Assembly (NCBI GenBank): GCA_003024785.1 | Contig: PUQB01000192.1 | Span: forward strand, 190,962-254,961 | Length of the DNA stretch: 64,000 nucleotides | DNA from: Selaginella tamariscina | Taxonomy: Eukaryota; Streptophyta; Lycopodiopsida; Selaginellales; Selaginellaceae | Direction: 5' to 3' | In this document: positions 19,920 to 31,351 of the stretch, piece by piece | Position numbering within the stretch: the first letter of the stretch is position 1 | Layout of the letters: every line of letters begins with the position of its first letter | Made by a program: the position numbers and the translations under genes | Notes under the pieces: model-generated | What the model was told of the DNA's origin: nothing | What the model saw: only the letters and a program-made list of their open reading frames with translations | The model's database searches: none

Positions 19920-21124
19920 TCATACAAGAAATCTTTCATTTTGTCTAAATCATCACTCTCCGGATTAATCAAATCATTTTGGTCAATATCTTGATGTTGT
20001 TGCCACCACTTAACACTCTCACGAATGCAATTGGGAGTTGCCATCCTTGTTAATACATAAGATGTGATAAGAGAAGGTCTGCATAAAGGCTCATCTAAAA
20101 ATGACGTTCCTTAAGAATAATATTATAAAGCGCCCGGTTCTATCCTTCATTTTATAAAATTCAAATCACGAGAAAGAAAAGCTTCAGGAAATGTATGATA
20201 CGGTGGATACTGCTCACAAAAATTTTCGAGATTCTTCTTTCTGAGGCACGTATCCAAGTAGTTCACTAGCTCATCCATGATATCGGTATCAGAATATGGA
20301 TCGAAAGTGATTGGATGAATACAAGCAATGTTTTGGTTGAGCATAGCCTTCTGAGGAGAGTCGTCTACTACTAACATATGTGTGTTCTTCATTATCCTTA
20401 AGCGACTGATCTCCCCATGAGTCCCAATTATTCTTTCATTCTTGAAGAAGTATGGCTTGCTTTTTTTTATATTGTGAAATTCGAGAGGTTTATAACATTC
20501 GCTGGTCAAAAATCCAATCTTTACGAATCACCTCTTCTGCAACACTACAATGTTTCTTAAGTAAATTCAACAGCGGTGTTAAGTTATGAATCTGCATGCA
20601 TGACCAAATCCCCACAAGCGCACCCATCTCCTTAAGCTTTTGAAAAGAGACGGACGAAAAAATAATATCATATCGAAATTTACCATGACAAGGAATGAAA
20701 TCTCCTTGTTTGATTTCTTTTTTCCTATCCTCGGGCCTTTGTCGATGAAGCAGAACACCATTGACATCCAACAACACAATATGGCCATGAGTAACATGAG
20801 ATAGCGTTGCCTCTTGAATACTTTGCAAATCACTTGTTTGCTCCCTTTCACATTTATCCGTTGCCACTATCTCGTTGCCTATCCCTTCATCATTTAATTG
20901 TACATCATCCTTACAAGATTCAGATATTGCATGCGCTGAAGAAATTGATTTCGGAACTGAAGCCAATAAAAATGATGATGAAAAAACTGAAGTGGCCCCC
21001 ATGGTAACGATGTTTTGAGCTGCATTATTATCCATTTCCTGCATGAACTCTGTCATTCTGACATGTGGCACAAGAAATTGTCGCCAAACCCCTCTCTTAC
21101 CTCATGGCAATGCTGAAAATCCAT
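19920..21124 (-). pseudogene. FCP1/NIF-like HAD phosphatase (T1 copy)
   Basis: Two long minus-strand frames cover most of the gene. 21,071-20,490 holds VTHGHIVLLDVNGVLLHRQR, i.e. HAD motif I in the DxN form used by some plant NIF-like proteins, then DIIFSSVSFQKLKEMGALVGIWS (equivalent to 'FLRP..EFL......VGVWSS') and VAEEVIRKDWIFDQ. 20,509-20,147 holds ISRLRIMKNTHMLVVDDSPQKAMLNQ, the motif III/IV block (DDSP.KA). The C-terminal NKDGNSNCIRESVKWWQQHQDI runs to a stop at about 19,920. In FCP1-type enzymes the first D is the phospho-acceptor. The next frame step is an indel near 20,510, so it is likely broken here. The start ATG at 21,124 is a proposal. Confidence 0.65.
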
Positions 21125-21330
21125 GTTCTCAATTTTCATTACATCTGCAAAATGATAATTAGCTGACCTTAAAATTATCAAGGTATATTATTTACCTTGT
21201 TAATGTGTGACCCATGTTTGAACTAAAAGCTTCATTAATCCTTGAGAATTTATTTTCTGTACAAATATAAAAAATATACAAAAATGCCTTATGTTACACT
21301 CATTTACAACTATTCGTCACTCTAAATTCA

Positions 21331-24300
21331 TTAAAATTCTTCTTCGCTATTACCTTCTGAGTGAGGCGAAGAAGGTCTAAGCCGCTTGTGAGATGGTTCA
21401 AGATCTTCTGCGTCTTCTATTGATGTTTCCATGGGTCCTGGAGTGTGCGAATGTTCTGTACTCCTCGAGATAACTTCCGGTCTAATATCTGATTGAAGTT
21501 CGTCTCAGACTCCGACATTGAACCAGATTCACTTCAGAGCTATCGCACTTATCTGGAGGGAACTTTCTCAAATACGCCTTTATGGATTCGTTGGGGTACT
21601 CAGTTGAGAACCCTCTATCCACTTGTTCAGGTCCTCAACCATGGTCTTATCCTTTCAACGGCAAAACACATGTATGCCGAAGGTAACACTCCTTCAAGAC
21701 GGACCCCCTAGTGCAGTAGTCAAAAACCCACGCATCACTGTGAGGACCCCTGATCAAGTTGACGATGCTCCGTGCCGCTTGACTTGTAATGTTTGGATAA
21801 CGTACATTGCCGAATACGTCACTCTCACTATCGGTGTATCGGATGGAGGTTCAGGGCCGTTGGAGTGCAAACAGATGCCTGGCCAGTCATTTGGAAGCTT
21901 GAAATTGTTTGGCGCATTCCTAACAACCAAGTGAACAACGTATCAATGCACTTGGATTAGCATCGTTCATATAAAATCCTGTCCAACGATGTTTTATTCT
22001 TCTTGGCAAGGCGAAGGCAAAAGTATCGGTGACATGAGCAAGAATCAAGAAATAAATACCTGAAAAAGTAGATCAGTGAAGAGCGCAAGCATGAATTCAA
22101 TAATAAATACCTTCTGTATATGCTTGCACGGCTAAGTTTCTCCACCAATCCTCTAGTGCCTATCTGTCGAAGATTTTTTGACACCCGCCGATCCATCACG
22201 AACAATTGAAACGGTTTCCTACAAGCAGTGATGTCCCCATAAAGTCTCCGAATCTAACAACAAACATCTGTAGGGCTTGTCGTGATTCGTAGCATCCTCC
22301 TTTATAAGGTTCAATTCGGTTCTCCTGCTGAAGGACTGCCATAAGAGAAGGCGTCATCCCAATGTTCTCCTTTTTGGCGTTGGCGTGCAATAGATTCTTG
22401 CCCAGATCTTCCGATTGGTTCACCCATTCGACAAGCATATCATCGTTTGTCACATGCAAATATTTGCTGACCTCTTCATATGTTGAAGTCGAGGTCCAAC
22501 CCAGTTTGTGGCAGTGTATTCCCAACCACTCCTTGAAATGCCTGACCGTCTTCAACTCCATTGCCTTGAGATGAAAAGGAGAGGTGGGCTGCTGTTTTTT
22601 AATGTAGTTTGCCATCAATCACCAAATCAGCCAAGACTTCCATCTCCTCCATCGTTGTTCCATTTAAAGGCTTCAACCATGTGAGCTTGAAATCGTTGTC
22701 TACATCCTTTGTAGATTGAACAGACTTAGCCTTCGGCGTCTTACTGGGTTTCTTTGCAGACTTCTGAGGGCTCCCTTCACTTGTCTGCTTCTTCTTCAGT
22801 GTTCCTTTTGAAAAGGATTCCATAATCCCCAACCATTTGGCAAAGATCCTATCTTCGGGGCAAGAAATCAACATCATCAAAAAGGATGTTTCCTTCCCGC
22901 CCACCTGGGCAAAATCAACTGCTACAATTTCTTCAACTCTCTGAGGAAAAAGACAGATTAATATACCGGCGAGATAAATCCCGCCCAAACAATTTGCTTA
23001 CCCGGTATTCCGCAGATTGTGTATTCCCTGCGGTAGCTCTTTGTGGTCGCTGAAGAGATTCCCACACGGCTCGCGTGTGTTTAACTTCTCCCATATTTTG
23101 CTGTTGTAGTGGTTGGTGTCAGCGTCCCATTCCGCCGATAACTTATGGTACTGCTCGATTGTGAGATTCGGCTTAGCTAAAAACGCCGATCTTTTGTCAG
23201 CTTCTCACGGGTATGCTCGGAAAGTTTTGTTGCCATCGTTCCTTTGTTGTGTTCATCGAGAAGTCGTTGGGCTGCCGTTATTGTGTGCTGGCCACTAATG
23301 ATGTAGTACTTGATTGATTTTCTATTCTCCGTCTGAATCTTCATGATTGTTCTGGTGTTGTGATCCACTTTGTCAGCGCCTTTTTTCTCTCATAGTATGG
23401 ACACAAAACAGCATTATGTGGAACGGTATAAGAATTGTCGTCCTTCATCTTCTCCATGAGCTCAGCTACACGTTCCTGGTTGAGTGGCCTGTAATTGAAG
23501 TTTGGGTTGACGCTGCAATATTAACCCTACACTCGTAAATCCTATCATCCAACATCATTTCCTTGTGGCTTATTGCAGCATGGGATGCCACAGGTGCAGC
23601 TGACAAAACGACGATGATTTTCTTTTCGATCCGAATCAACATGTGTGATCCCCGATTGATGCTGTTCTAATGTTCTCGGCACACTCTTCCAGCTCCCGAA
23701 GTTTCTAAGCAAATTGAACGTGATCTGTAAGAACCTGAGACCGAGCCACCTCTCAATCTCCTTAATGTCGCTGTGTTCTTCTTCAATGTGAAGAGGGACG
23801 ATTGCTCCACTTGTGATTTTCTGTATTGTGAAGCAATATCTCCTGCAAATACACCTACTCGATGAGTCTGAAGATCTTCGAAGTAGACATCCAGATGGAT
23901 CCCCTCCATAGATGGGCTTTCGTTGAGTTGAAGAAGAACTCCAAGGTCAACATCATTAGTGAACACGTGAACGTCATTATCCACAAGTCGACAAAACCAC
24001 CCGAAATTAATGTTGTAACTACGACCTCTGGATCCGAGAACGTGACATTGGATGGAACAAGGCATATGTGAGCATCGTTCAATCTGGGTTCGCAGCATGC
24101 TTTCGGATGCTTGACTAGCGAATTACTTTCCATTGTTTTTGCTGCATGTGACAGAGGTTAGTTTGACAGCAACCATGGTTGTCCAATGCGCTTCCCATTT
24201 TAGTTTGAAAATATGGCCAAGTTGATTCCAGAATCCCCCTGCCCATCTCTTCTCCTGCTCTCTTTAATGTCACCTCAATTCCACATCTGAATACAAAAAT

Positions 24301-24376
24301 GATTAGTTCTCAAGCACATATCCGAGTATAACAGATTTTATTTTAATTCTTACCCAGAATTTGACGACGACTCCAT
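21331..24376 (-). pseudogene. ParB-like/methyltransferase-like gene (T1 copy)
   Basis: Same gene as 31,352-34,422 in T2, described there. Frames are broken at different places than in T2. Kept stretches include the LTWLKPLNGTTMEEME region, TVRHFKEWLGIHCHKLGW and VNQSEDLGKNLLHANAKKEN (22,618-22,196). Also kept are VHVFTNDVDLGVLLQLNE (about 23,975-23,920), KYYIISGQHTITAAQRLLDE (about 23,310-23,250) and the acidic tail ending EEEF at 21,331. T1 preserves about 60 bases near 22,583-22,640 that in T2 are replaced by telomere-like sequence. The intron at about 22,945-23,005 also contains a GGCGAGATAAATCCCGCC palindrome variant. Confidence 0.6.
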
Positions 24377-24708
24377 ACTAATGACTCGATCTCCTTGTTT
24401 ATTAAATCGTCCTTCTGCAAAATAATACACTATGAATACAAATCATATAAAAACGCACACACACTTGTATAAACCCGAATATACAAAAATAATACACAGA
24501 GAGAAGTAGACGAATTAACTGTCCAAACTCACATTTGTGCTAGTGCAAAAGAAAGATAACATTTCGTTTTAGAACCACCACAAATGTGAGCTCTGGACAG
24601 TTTTACATAGACTGCTTTTACTCGAAATATTATGATAAGATGATAAAAGTAAATAAAATGAAATGCAACTTATATATACTAATACACATATATATTCACA
24701 TGGAAGGT

Positions 24709-25705
24709 GCGGCGGGATTAATCTCGCCACCCCTTCAGCCTCTGAAAGGTGGCGGGATTAATCCGCACCCTTCTCGATTTCACGAGAGAACTGGGCAGGA
24801 TTTATTTCACACCCCTTCAGTGACTCCAGAAAGGGCGGGATTAATCTCGCCCACCATGTAATGGATGATGAAATGAATCCTCCACCCTTCTCGTCCCCTT
24901 GGTATGTTGTAAACCTTCTACGTCTTAGACAGAAAGTTTGGGATTGGTCCGACTCACCAATGGAGGAAAAAAAAGGGTGGCGGGATTCATTCCTCCACAG
25001 GCATTGAAGGCTCGGCGGGATTAATCCCACCGCCCAGGCCCTTCATGCGGTGGGATTAATCCTGTCGGATTCCGTGCAGGGATGGGCGTGCGGCGGGATT
25101 AATCTCGCCGCCCATGGCCTGCGTGCTGGGCCTAGACAGTGGGATTAATCCCACCGTCTACGCATGCCCTGCATGGAATCCGGCGGAATTAATCCCATTG
25201 CACGCCCATGCCCTGTGCGGAATCTGGCGGGATTAATCCCGCTGCCTAGGCCCTTCAGACAGGCCATTGGCGGCGGGATAAATCCCGCCGGATTCTGCAT
25301 AGGGCATTCATACGCGGCGGGATTAATCCCACCATCTAGGCCCAACACGCAGGTCATGGACGACGGAATTAATCCCGCCGCATGCCCATGCCCTGCACGA
25401 AATTCGGCGGGATTAATCCTGCCGCCTAGGCCCTTCAGACAGGCCATTGGCGGCGGGATAAATCTCGCCGGATTTTGCATAGGGCATGCGTACGCAGCGG
25501 GATTAATCCCGCCGCCTAGGCCAGCACACAGGTCATGGGCGGCAGGATTAATCCCGCCTCATGAGGATAACCGAATAGCCTGCCTGAAGGCGGCGGGATT
25601 AACCATATAGCAGCGGGATTAATCCTGTCGCCCACGTGTCTAACCATATAGCAGCGGGATTAATCATGTTGCCTGCGGGTCTAACCATATAGCAGCGGGA
25701 TTAAT
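24709..25705. repeat. Palindrome array 1 (T1)
   Basis: More than 20 copies of GGCGGGATTAATCCCGCC or near variants (CGGGATTAATCTCGCC, CGGGATAAATCCCGCC, CAGCGGGATTAATCCTG). They are spaced about 40-65 bp with spacers such as CCTAGGCCCTTCAGACAGGCCATTGG and ATGCCCTGCACGGAATCCGG. It starts about 330 bp upstream of the start of the minus-strand ParB/methyltransferase gene. Spacers of neighbouring units are themselves partly inverted repeats. No protein is likely, although the repeat yields spurious ORFs rich in GGINPA and GLIPP. Confidence 0.9.
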
Positions 25706-25847
25706 CCCGCCGCTACACACATATATATATCTATATGTATATGTGTGTGTAGGAGAGTGCGTGTGTGTGCAAGAGATAAAATTAATAAATTAATAAAATT
25801 ATACAGATACACAAACACACACACATAGATATATGTATATATATATC

Positions 25848-25890
<43 letters not shown>

Positions 25891-28018
25891 TATGTATGTA
25901 TGTATGTATGTATAGGAGTGCGTGTGTGTGCGAGAGATAGATAAATAAATTATATTATTAAGATACACACACATATAAATGTATATGTGAATCAAAATAA
26001 ATAAATAAACTCAGGAGTGTGCATGTGTGTGAGAGAGAGGAGAGAGATCTCACCTGTGTGTGAAGAGAGAGGGAGATTTCACAGCCGCCGCCTCCGCCGC
26101 CTTGCTTCTTGAACCCTAAGAATATACCAAACCTTAAAAGGAATAGAAATATATATTAACCCTAATCAAATATTCCTTCTAAGAATAACTTAAACCCTAA
26201 AAAAGAATAAAAAAGATAGATTCGCCCTAAATGAATATTCTTTCATTTATATTATCAGCGTGTGCGTGTGCGTGGGTCAACATACACCCCAAGGATAAAA
26301 ATCGCAGGGGTTTAACATGTGTGTGTCCATGAGAGTGTTAAAGTTTCACATGCAGCAATACATATATACACACATAGTATTATATACATAGACATACATA
26401 CATATTAGTACATATTAATATTAGAGAGACATTATGGATCATGCATGGTGTGTATAGAGAAGAGAGAAAGTGTTAACAAATTAAATTCATACACATTGCA
26501 TATATTAGTACACATATATACATACACACGTGTATACACACAGACATACATATATTACATGTGTAAATTCAATGTGTTACATACACACAGACTGAGTACA
26601 TATATATCATACATGCGTTGAACATGATGTTTTTCAATAAAGAAGCAACATATAATTTCAAGTTTGGTTTAGGGCAATGTGCATATGTGCATATGTGTCT
26701 TGTAAGTTCTTCTAATGCGTGTGCATGTGTATATATAAATTTATGATTGTGTTTATATATGTGCAAAACAAACATCGAATAATTAAGAAAAATAATATTA
26801 ATAAACACACTATGAACATATTTTAAATTATACATAATAATATATGATTTATTTAATATATAGCCATATATAGTTTTAATAAATAATATTAATTTAATAT
26901 GATAATAAGGTTTAACACTAGAATATTCTTGAAATAATAAGAATTTAATTGAGAAAATCCCATTAATATACAAATGTAGATCAAGTACTGAAATAATTAA
27001 CTAAATTAATTATGATAATCATGTTTAATATTGGAATATTCTTGGAATAATAAGAAATAATAAGAATATCCCATTAATAAAGAAGATTAATTACTCAAGT
27101 AATTAAGAAAATAATATATACACACTAAACATATTTTAAATTATATATAATAATACATCATTTTATCTAATATATAGTCATATATAGTTTTAAATATATA
27201 TATTAATTAATATAGATAATAAGGTTTAAGAATTAAATAATTAAGAATAAGACTAATTTAATTTTGATAATCAGTTTAATATTGGAATATTCTTTCAATA
27301 TTAAGAAAATAATAAAGAATATCCCATTATAGTAGAAAATGTAAATTAATTACTTGAGTAATTAAGAAAAATAATAATAAACAAACTATGAAATATTTAA
27401 ATAATACATAATAATATATCAATTTATTATTTGTAAGTATATATATTTATAATATATTTAATAATATACTAGAATATTCAGAATATAGAAAATTACTAAA
27501 ATTTCGTAATATTAAAAGCTTGAATCACTTGAATGACATTAAATGCAATTTTAAAACATTCATTGAATTGGAGAGTAATATGTCAGAGTGTCGGTTATTT
27601 GTTTCAACTCATCTTAAATTTTCTTTTTTATTATTTTCAAAAATTTTGACTTTCTGACAAAGTATTGTCTGACATATAAATTTGAAAATGCATTTAATTT
27701 CCCACTTAAATTCAAATCTGGTTCTTTCTCCAGCAAGAGTTTCATTTTTTTATTTTTTACTCTTCAGATTTTCTTTTTCTTCTTAGTGATTAGCTCAGGA
27801 GCGACATTAAATTGGGTGCGTTATTGTTTATAGGAAAGCACGGCGCTTCAGTGCTGTTTACAAGTAAGTATATAAACAAATTTAGATATAGTTATAAATC
27901 ACTCTCTTACATTCTCTCTTAAATTTAGAATTTAGGGTTTAGGAATGCATTAGGATTAAAATATTCCATTAGGGATTTATCCCGTTTAAATATATTTCTA
28001 ACTTAATATTGTTGGTTA
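25706..28018. other. T1 AT-rich central spacer
   Basis: It opens with ATATAT/GTGTGT microsatellites (25,710-26,060). The short GC-rich CAGCCGCCGCCTCCGCCGCC follows (26,081-26,100), then AT-rich sequence with scattered CACACATATATACATACACA words and a few GGATCATGCATGGTGTGTAT units. It corresponds to 36,094-39,690 in T2. No gene is supported. Confidence 0.7.
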
Positions 28019-28019
28019 G

Positions 28020-28880
28020 CCGGGGCGGCGGGATTAATCCGACCAATTTTTTTTCGCTTCACGGGATTAATCCCGCCACCATTTCTTTGATAGTTATGGC
28101 AAATTAGTCCGGGCAATGCTTCTCCGTCTCTTAAAAGAGCGGTGGGATTAATCCGCCGATAACTCTCTTAACTGATAAAGAGTTACTTGAATTTATTAGA
28201 AAGAGTTATCTACGGGATTAATCTCGCCAACCATTTTAGGAGGCAGAAAAGGGGTGGCGGGATTAATCTCACCACCACTTCCCTGTTTAAATATTTGTGG
28301 GCAGATTTATCCTGAGATCTTTTGAAATCATAGCTTCGAAGAGAGTTGTGGGCGGGATTAATCCCGCCGCCTATTCCCTGTCATCAGAGTTGTGGGCGGG
28401 ATTAATCCCGCTCCTCTTCCTCGTCGAGGGATTTGCGGCGGGATTAATCTCGCCGCCTCTCTTCGACGAAGAAGATCCGGCGGTGGGATTAATCCCACCA
28501 GTACTTCCTTGTCGGAGGGAGTCCACGGCGGGATTAATCCCACTGCCTCCCGACGAGGAAGATTCGGGGGCGGATTAATCCCGTCGCTCTTCCTCGTCGA
28601 AGGAAGTCCGCGGCGGGATTAATCCCACCGCCTCTCTTCGACGAGGAAGATTCTTCCTCGCGGGAGGGAATTGGCGGCGGGATTAATCCCGCCGACTCTC
28701 TCCGATGGGTAGAGTCGATGACGGGATTAATCTCGCTGACTCTCTTTAAAGGGGTAGCTTCGTCGGCGGGATTAATCCCACCAAACTCACTCCGAAGGGG
28801 TAGAGTCGGCGCGGATTAATCCTGCCCATCGTTCCTCGTCGGAGGGAGTCGTGGGCGGATTAATCCCGCCCATCAGTTAT
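28020..28880. repeat. Palindrome array 2 (T1)
   Basis: About 16-18 copies of the same 18-bp palindrome core (many one-base variants). The spacers are different from array 1: CTCTTCGACGAAGAAGATCC, GACTCTCTCCGA and GGAGGGAGTCC types. It ends about 150 bp upstream of the start of the plus-strand DUF7869 gene. Units are more diverged than in the T2 equivalent (39,690-40,552). Confidence 0.9.
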
Positions 28881-29014
28881 ATAATAAAGCATGAGATATC
28901 ATCTAACATAATTAGTATTATTGCACATGCTATTATAAGCAACCGTAGTTATGATTTCTTAGAAATATTGCATAAACAAATATCATAAATAACACAATAT
29001 TTATGTGCAGACAA

Positions 29015-29659
29015 TATGTAAATACTGGAGATAAAGTATGTCTTTTTGGAACAACGAGATAGTCGGCACTGGAACTGTGGAAGTTCGAGATAATAATGCA
29101 TCATGTCACAATATTGCCCGGATCTTATGTGTACCTATGGATGAACACCATTACAAGCATGTTGAGGTTCCGGAATGGAATTTGAGGAGTCTCCTGTATT
29201 GTGAATTGGATGAAGCAAGGCTGACACAGAATATGCAAGTCACAAACAAACAATAGCAACGAATTTCAGATATGGCTTGCCTGCTGTGATGGATAGTGAT
29301 TCTCTTTCTTCATGAAATGAGGTTGGGAGAGGCATCACATAGCTATAAATCCAATGGAAGCAATGTCAGAAAGAAACTAGGGTCCGACTTCGTGGGTGTA
29401 GTTGGTGACAGAGGTTTCACCTAATGCACATTGCATCCTGGTCCCTCGTGAGGTGGCGAACATTTGAATTAAGACGGCAAGATGGTCAACATATTCTGGT
29501 TGATTTTAATAAAACAACCCGAAGAACAACCATATTTGAAGAGGTTCCTTGCATTGGTCCTATGTAAAAAAAAGGCAATTCATGGTTGCAATCTTCCTCT
29601 GCAAGTTTCAGCAAGAGGGTGAAGATGATCGTACATCTTCTGAAAGTGTTACGAGCATT
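29015..29659 (+). pseudogene. DUF7869-like gene, 5' part (T1 copy)
   Basis: It matches T2 40,690-41,378: GDKVC, NNEIVGTGTVEVRDNNASCHNI, YKHVEVPEWNL, then frameshifted counterparts of the second N-terminal repeat (VGRGI.TAINPMEA, about 29,318-29,360). Compared with T2 it has many 1-3 base gaps. The gene is cut after GTTACGAGC by T2, with target duplication ATT (29,657-29,659). The rest of the gene continues at 44,325. Confidence 0.75.
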
Positions 29660-29686
29660 ATGCACGTTGTAACTAAAGTGGGCATG
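29660..29686 (+). repeat. T2 left terminal inverted repeat
   Basis: Pairs with 44,295-44,321 over 27 bases with two mismatches. The T1 left end at 19,626 has the same sequence minus one G. Confidence 0.88.
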
Positions 29687-29943
29687 ATACGTGAAAATGG
29701 AATATAAAATAAATTACTAATTAATACTTAAGTTTAATTATTAATTAATCATTTAATTAATATGTAATTAAGCCTTAAATATTAATTAATTAATTAATTA
29801 ATCCTTAATAACCTTACTTAGTAAGGATATTCCTAAAATATCTTAGAATATTCATATTATTCTAAAAATAGTTTACAATAATGAAGAAATATCAAACATA
29901 ATTACAAATGAAATCATTTTCTTATCAACATGTTATCTTTCTA

Positions 29944-31148
29944 TCATACAAAAAATCTTTTCATTTTGTCTAAATCATCACTCTCCGGATTAATCAAATC
30001 ATCATTTTGGTCAATATCTTGATGTTGTTGCCACCACTTAACACTCTCACGAATGCAATTGGAGTTGCCATCCTTGTTAACATAAGATTGATAAGAGAAG
30101 CTGCATAAAGCTCATCTAAAAACTGACGTTCCTTAAAAAATATTATAAAGCGCCCGGTTGCTATCCTTCATTTATAAAATTCAAAATCACGAGAAAGAAA
30201 AGCTTCAGGAAATGTATGATACGGTGGATACTGCTCACAAAAATTTTCGAGATTCTTCTTTCTGAGGCACGTATCCAAGTAGTTCACTAGCTCATCCATG
30301 GATATCGATCAGAATATGGATCGAAAAGTGATTGGATGAATACAAGCAATGTTTTGGTTGAGCATAGCCTTCTGAGGAGAGTCGTCTACTACTAAGATAT
30401 GTGCATTCTTCGTCCTTAAGCGACTGATCTCCCCATGAGTCCCAATTATTCTTTCATTCTTGAAGAAGTATGGCTTGCTTTCCTTTCTTATATTGAAATT
30501 CGAGAGGTTTATGACACATTCGCTGGTCAAAAATCCAATCTTTACGAATCACCTCTTCTGCAACACTACAATGCTTAAGTAAACTCAACAGCGGTGTTAA
30601 GTTATGAATCTGCATGCATGACCAAATCCCCACAAGCGCACCCATCTCCTTAAGCTTTGAAAGAGACGATCCAACCCTGGACGAAAAATAATATCATATC
30701 GAAATTTACCATGACAAGGAATGAAATCTCCTTGTTTGATTTCTGTTTTTCTATCCCGGGCCTTTGTCGATGAAGCAGAACACCATTGACATCCAACAAC
30801 ACAATATGGCCATGAGTAACATGAGATAGCGTTGCCTCTTGAATACTTTGCAAATCACTTGTTTGCTCCCTTTCACATTTATCCGTTGCCACTATTTCGT
30901 TGCCTATCCCTTCATCATTTAATTGTACATCATCCTTACACAAGATTCAGATATTGCATGCGCTGAAGAAATTGATTTCGGAATGAAGCCAATAAAAATG
31001 ATGATGCAAAAACTGAAGTGGCCCCCATGGTAACGATGTTTGAGCTGCATTATTATCCATTTCCTGCATGAACTCTGTCATTCTGACATGTGGCACAAAA
31101 ATTGTCGCCAAACCCCTCTCTTACCTCATGGCAATGCTGAAAATCCAT
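29944..31148 (-). CDS. FCP1/NIF-like HAD phosphatase (T2 copy)
   Basis: A minus-strand gene with the architecture of the FCP1/NIF (TIM50-like) branch of HAD phosphatases. An acidic N-terminal region has EREQTSDLQSIQEATLS. Motif I is HIVLLDVNGVLLHRQR (about 30,810-30,765), followed by CHGKFRYDIIFF and GALVGIWSCMQIHNLTPLL (about 30,642-30,590). RKDWIFDQRMCHKPLEF follows, then YFFKNERIIGTHGEISRLR and MLVVDDSPQKAMLNQ (about 30,400-30,355). The C-terminal RESVKWWQQHQDIDQNDDL ends at TGA, 29,944-29,946. The conserved catalytic D (motif I) and DDSP (motif III/IV) are intact. Such enzymes usually dephosphorylate RNA polymerase II CTD or related substrates in the nucleus. The proposed start is the ATG at 31,148. 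Several small indels, placed differently from T1, interrupt the frame; a short intron near 31,120 is possible. Confidence 0.65.
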
Positions 31149-31351
31149 GTTCTCAATTATTTCATTACATCTGCAAAATGATAATTAGCTGACCTTAAAA
31201 TTATCAAGGTATATTATTTACCTTGTTAATGTGTGACCCATGTTTGAACTAAAAGCTTCATTAATCCTTGAGAATTTATTTTCTGTACAAATATAAAAAA
31301 ATATACAAAAATGCCTTATGTTACACTCATTTACAACTATTCATCACTCTA

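Larger units (their letters stand above)
19626..29659. mobile_element. T1: TIR DNA transposon, left part
   Basis: It begins with ATGCACGTTGTAACTAAA then TGGGCATG, the same terminus as T2's left end. The insertion point is inside R1 integrase, because R2 reads straight through at 54,440 (CCAAAGGAACATTGTG). Contents match T2 in order: HAD gene, ParB/methyltransferase gene, palindrome array, AT-rich spacer, second array, DUF7869 gene. It is interrupted at 29,660 by T2 and resumes at 44,325. The right terminus has been lost. T1 is the older copy of the family. Confidence 0.85.

Noticed and set aside
25164..25610. Long ORFs across the palindrome arrays, rich in GGINPA and GLIPP
   Set aside because: They are translations of the 18-bp palindrome on either strand, open in several frames at once; no start context and no similarity beyond the repeat.
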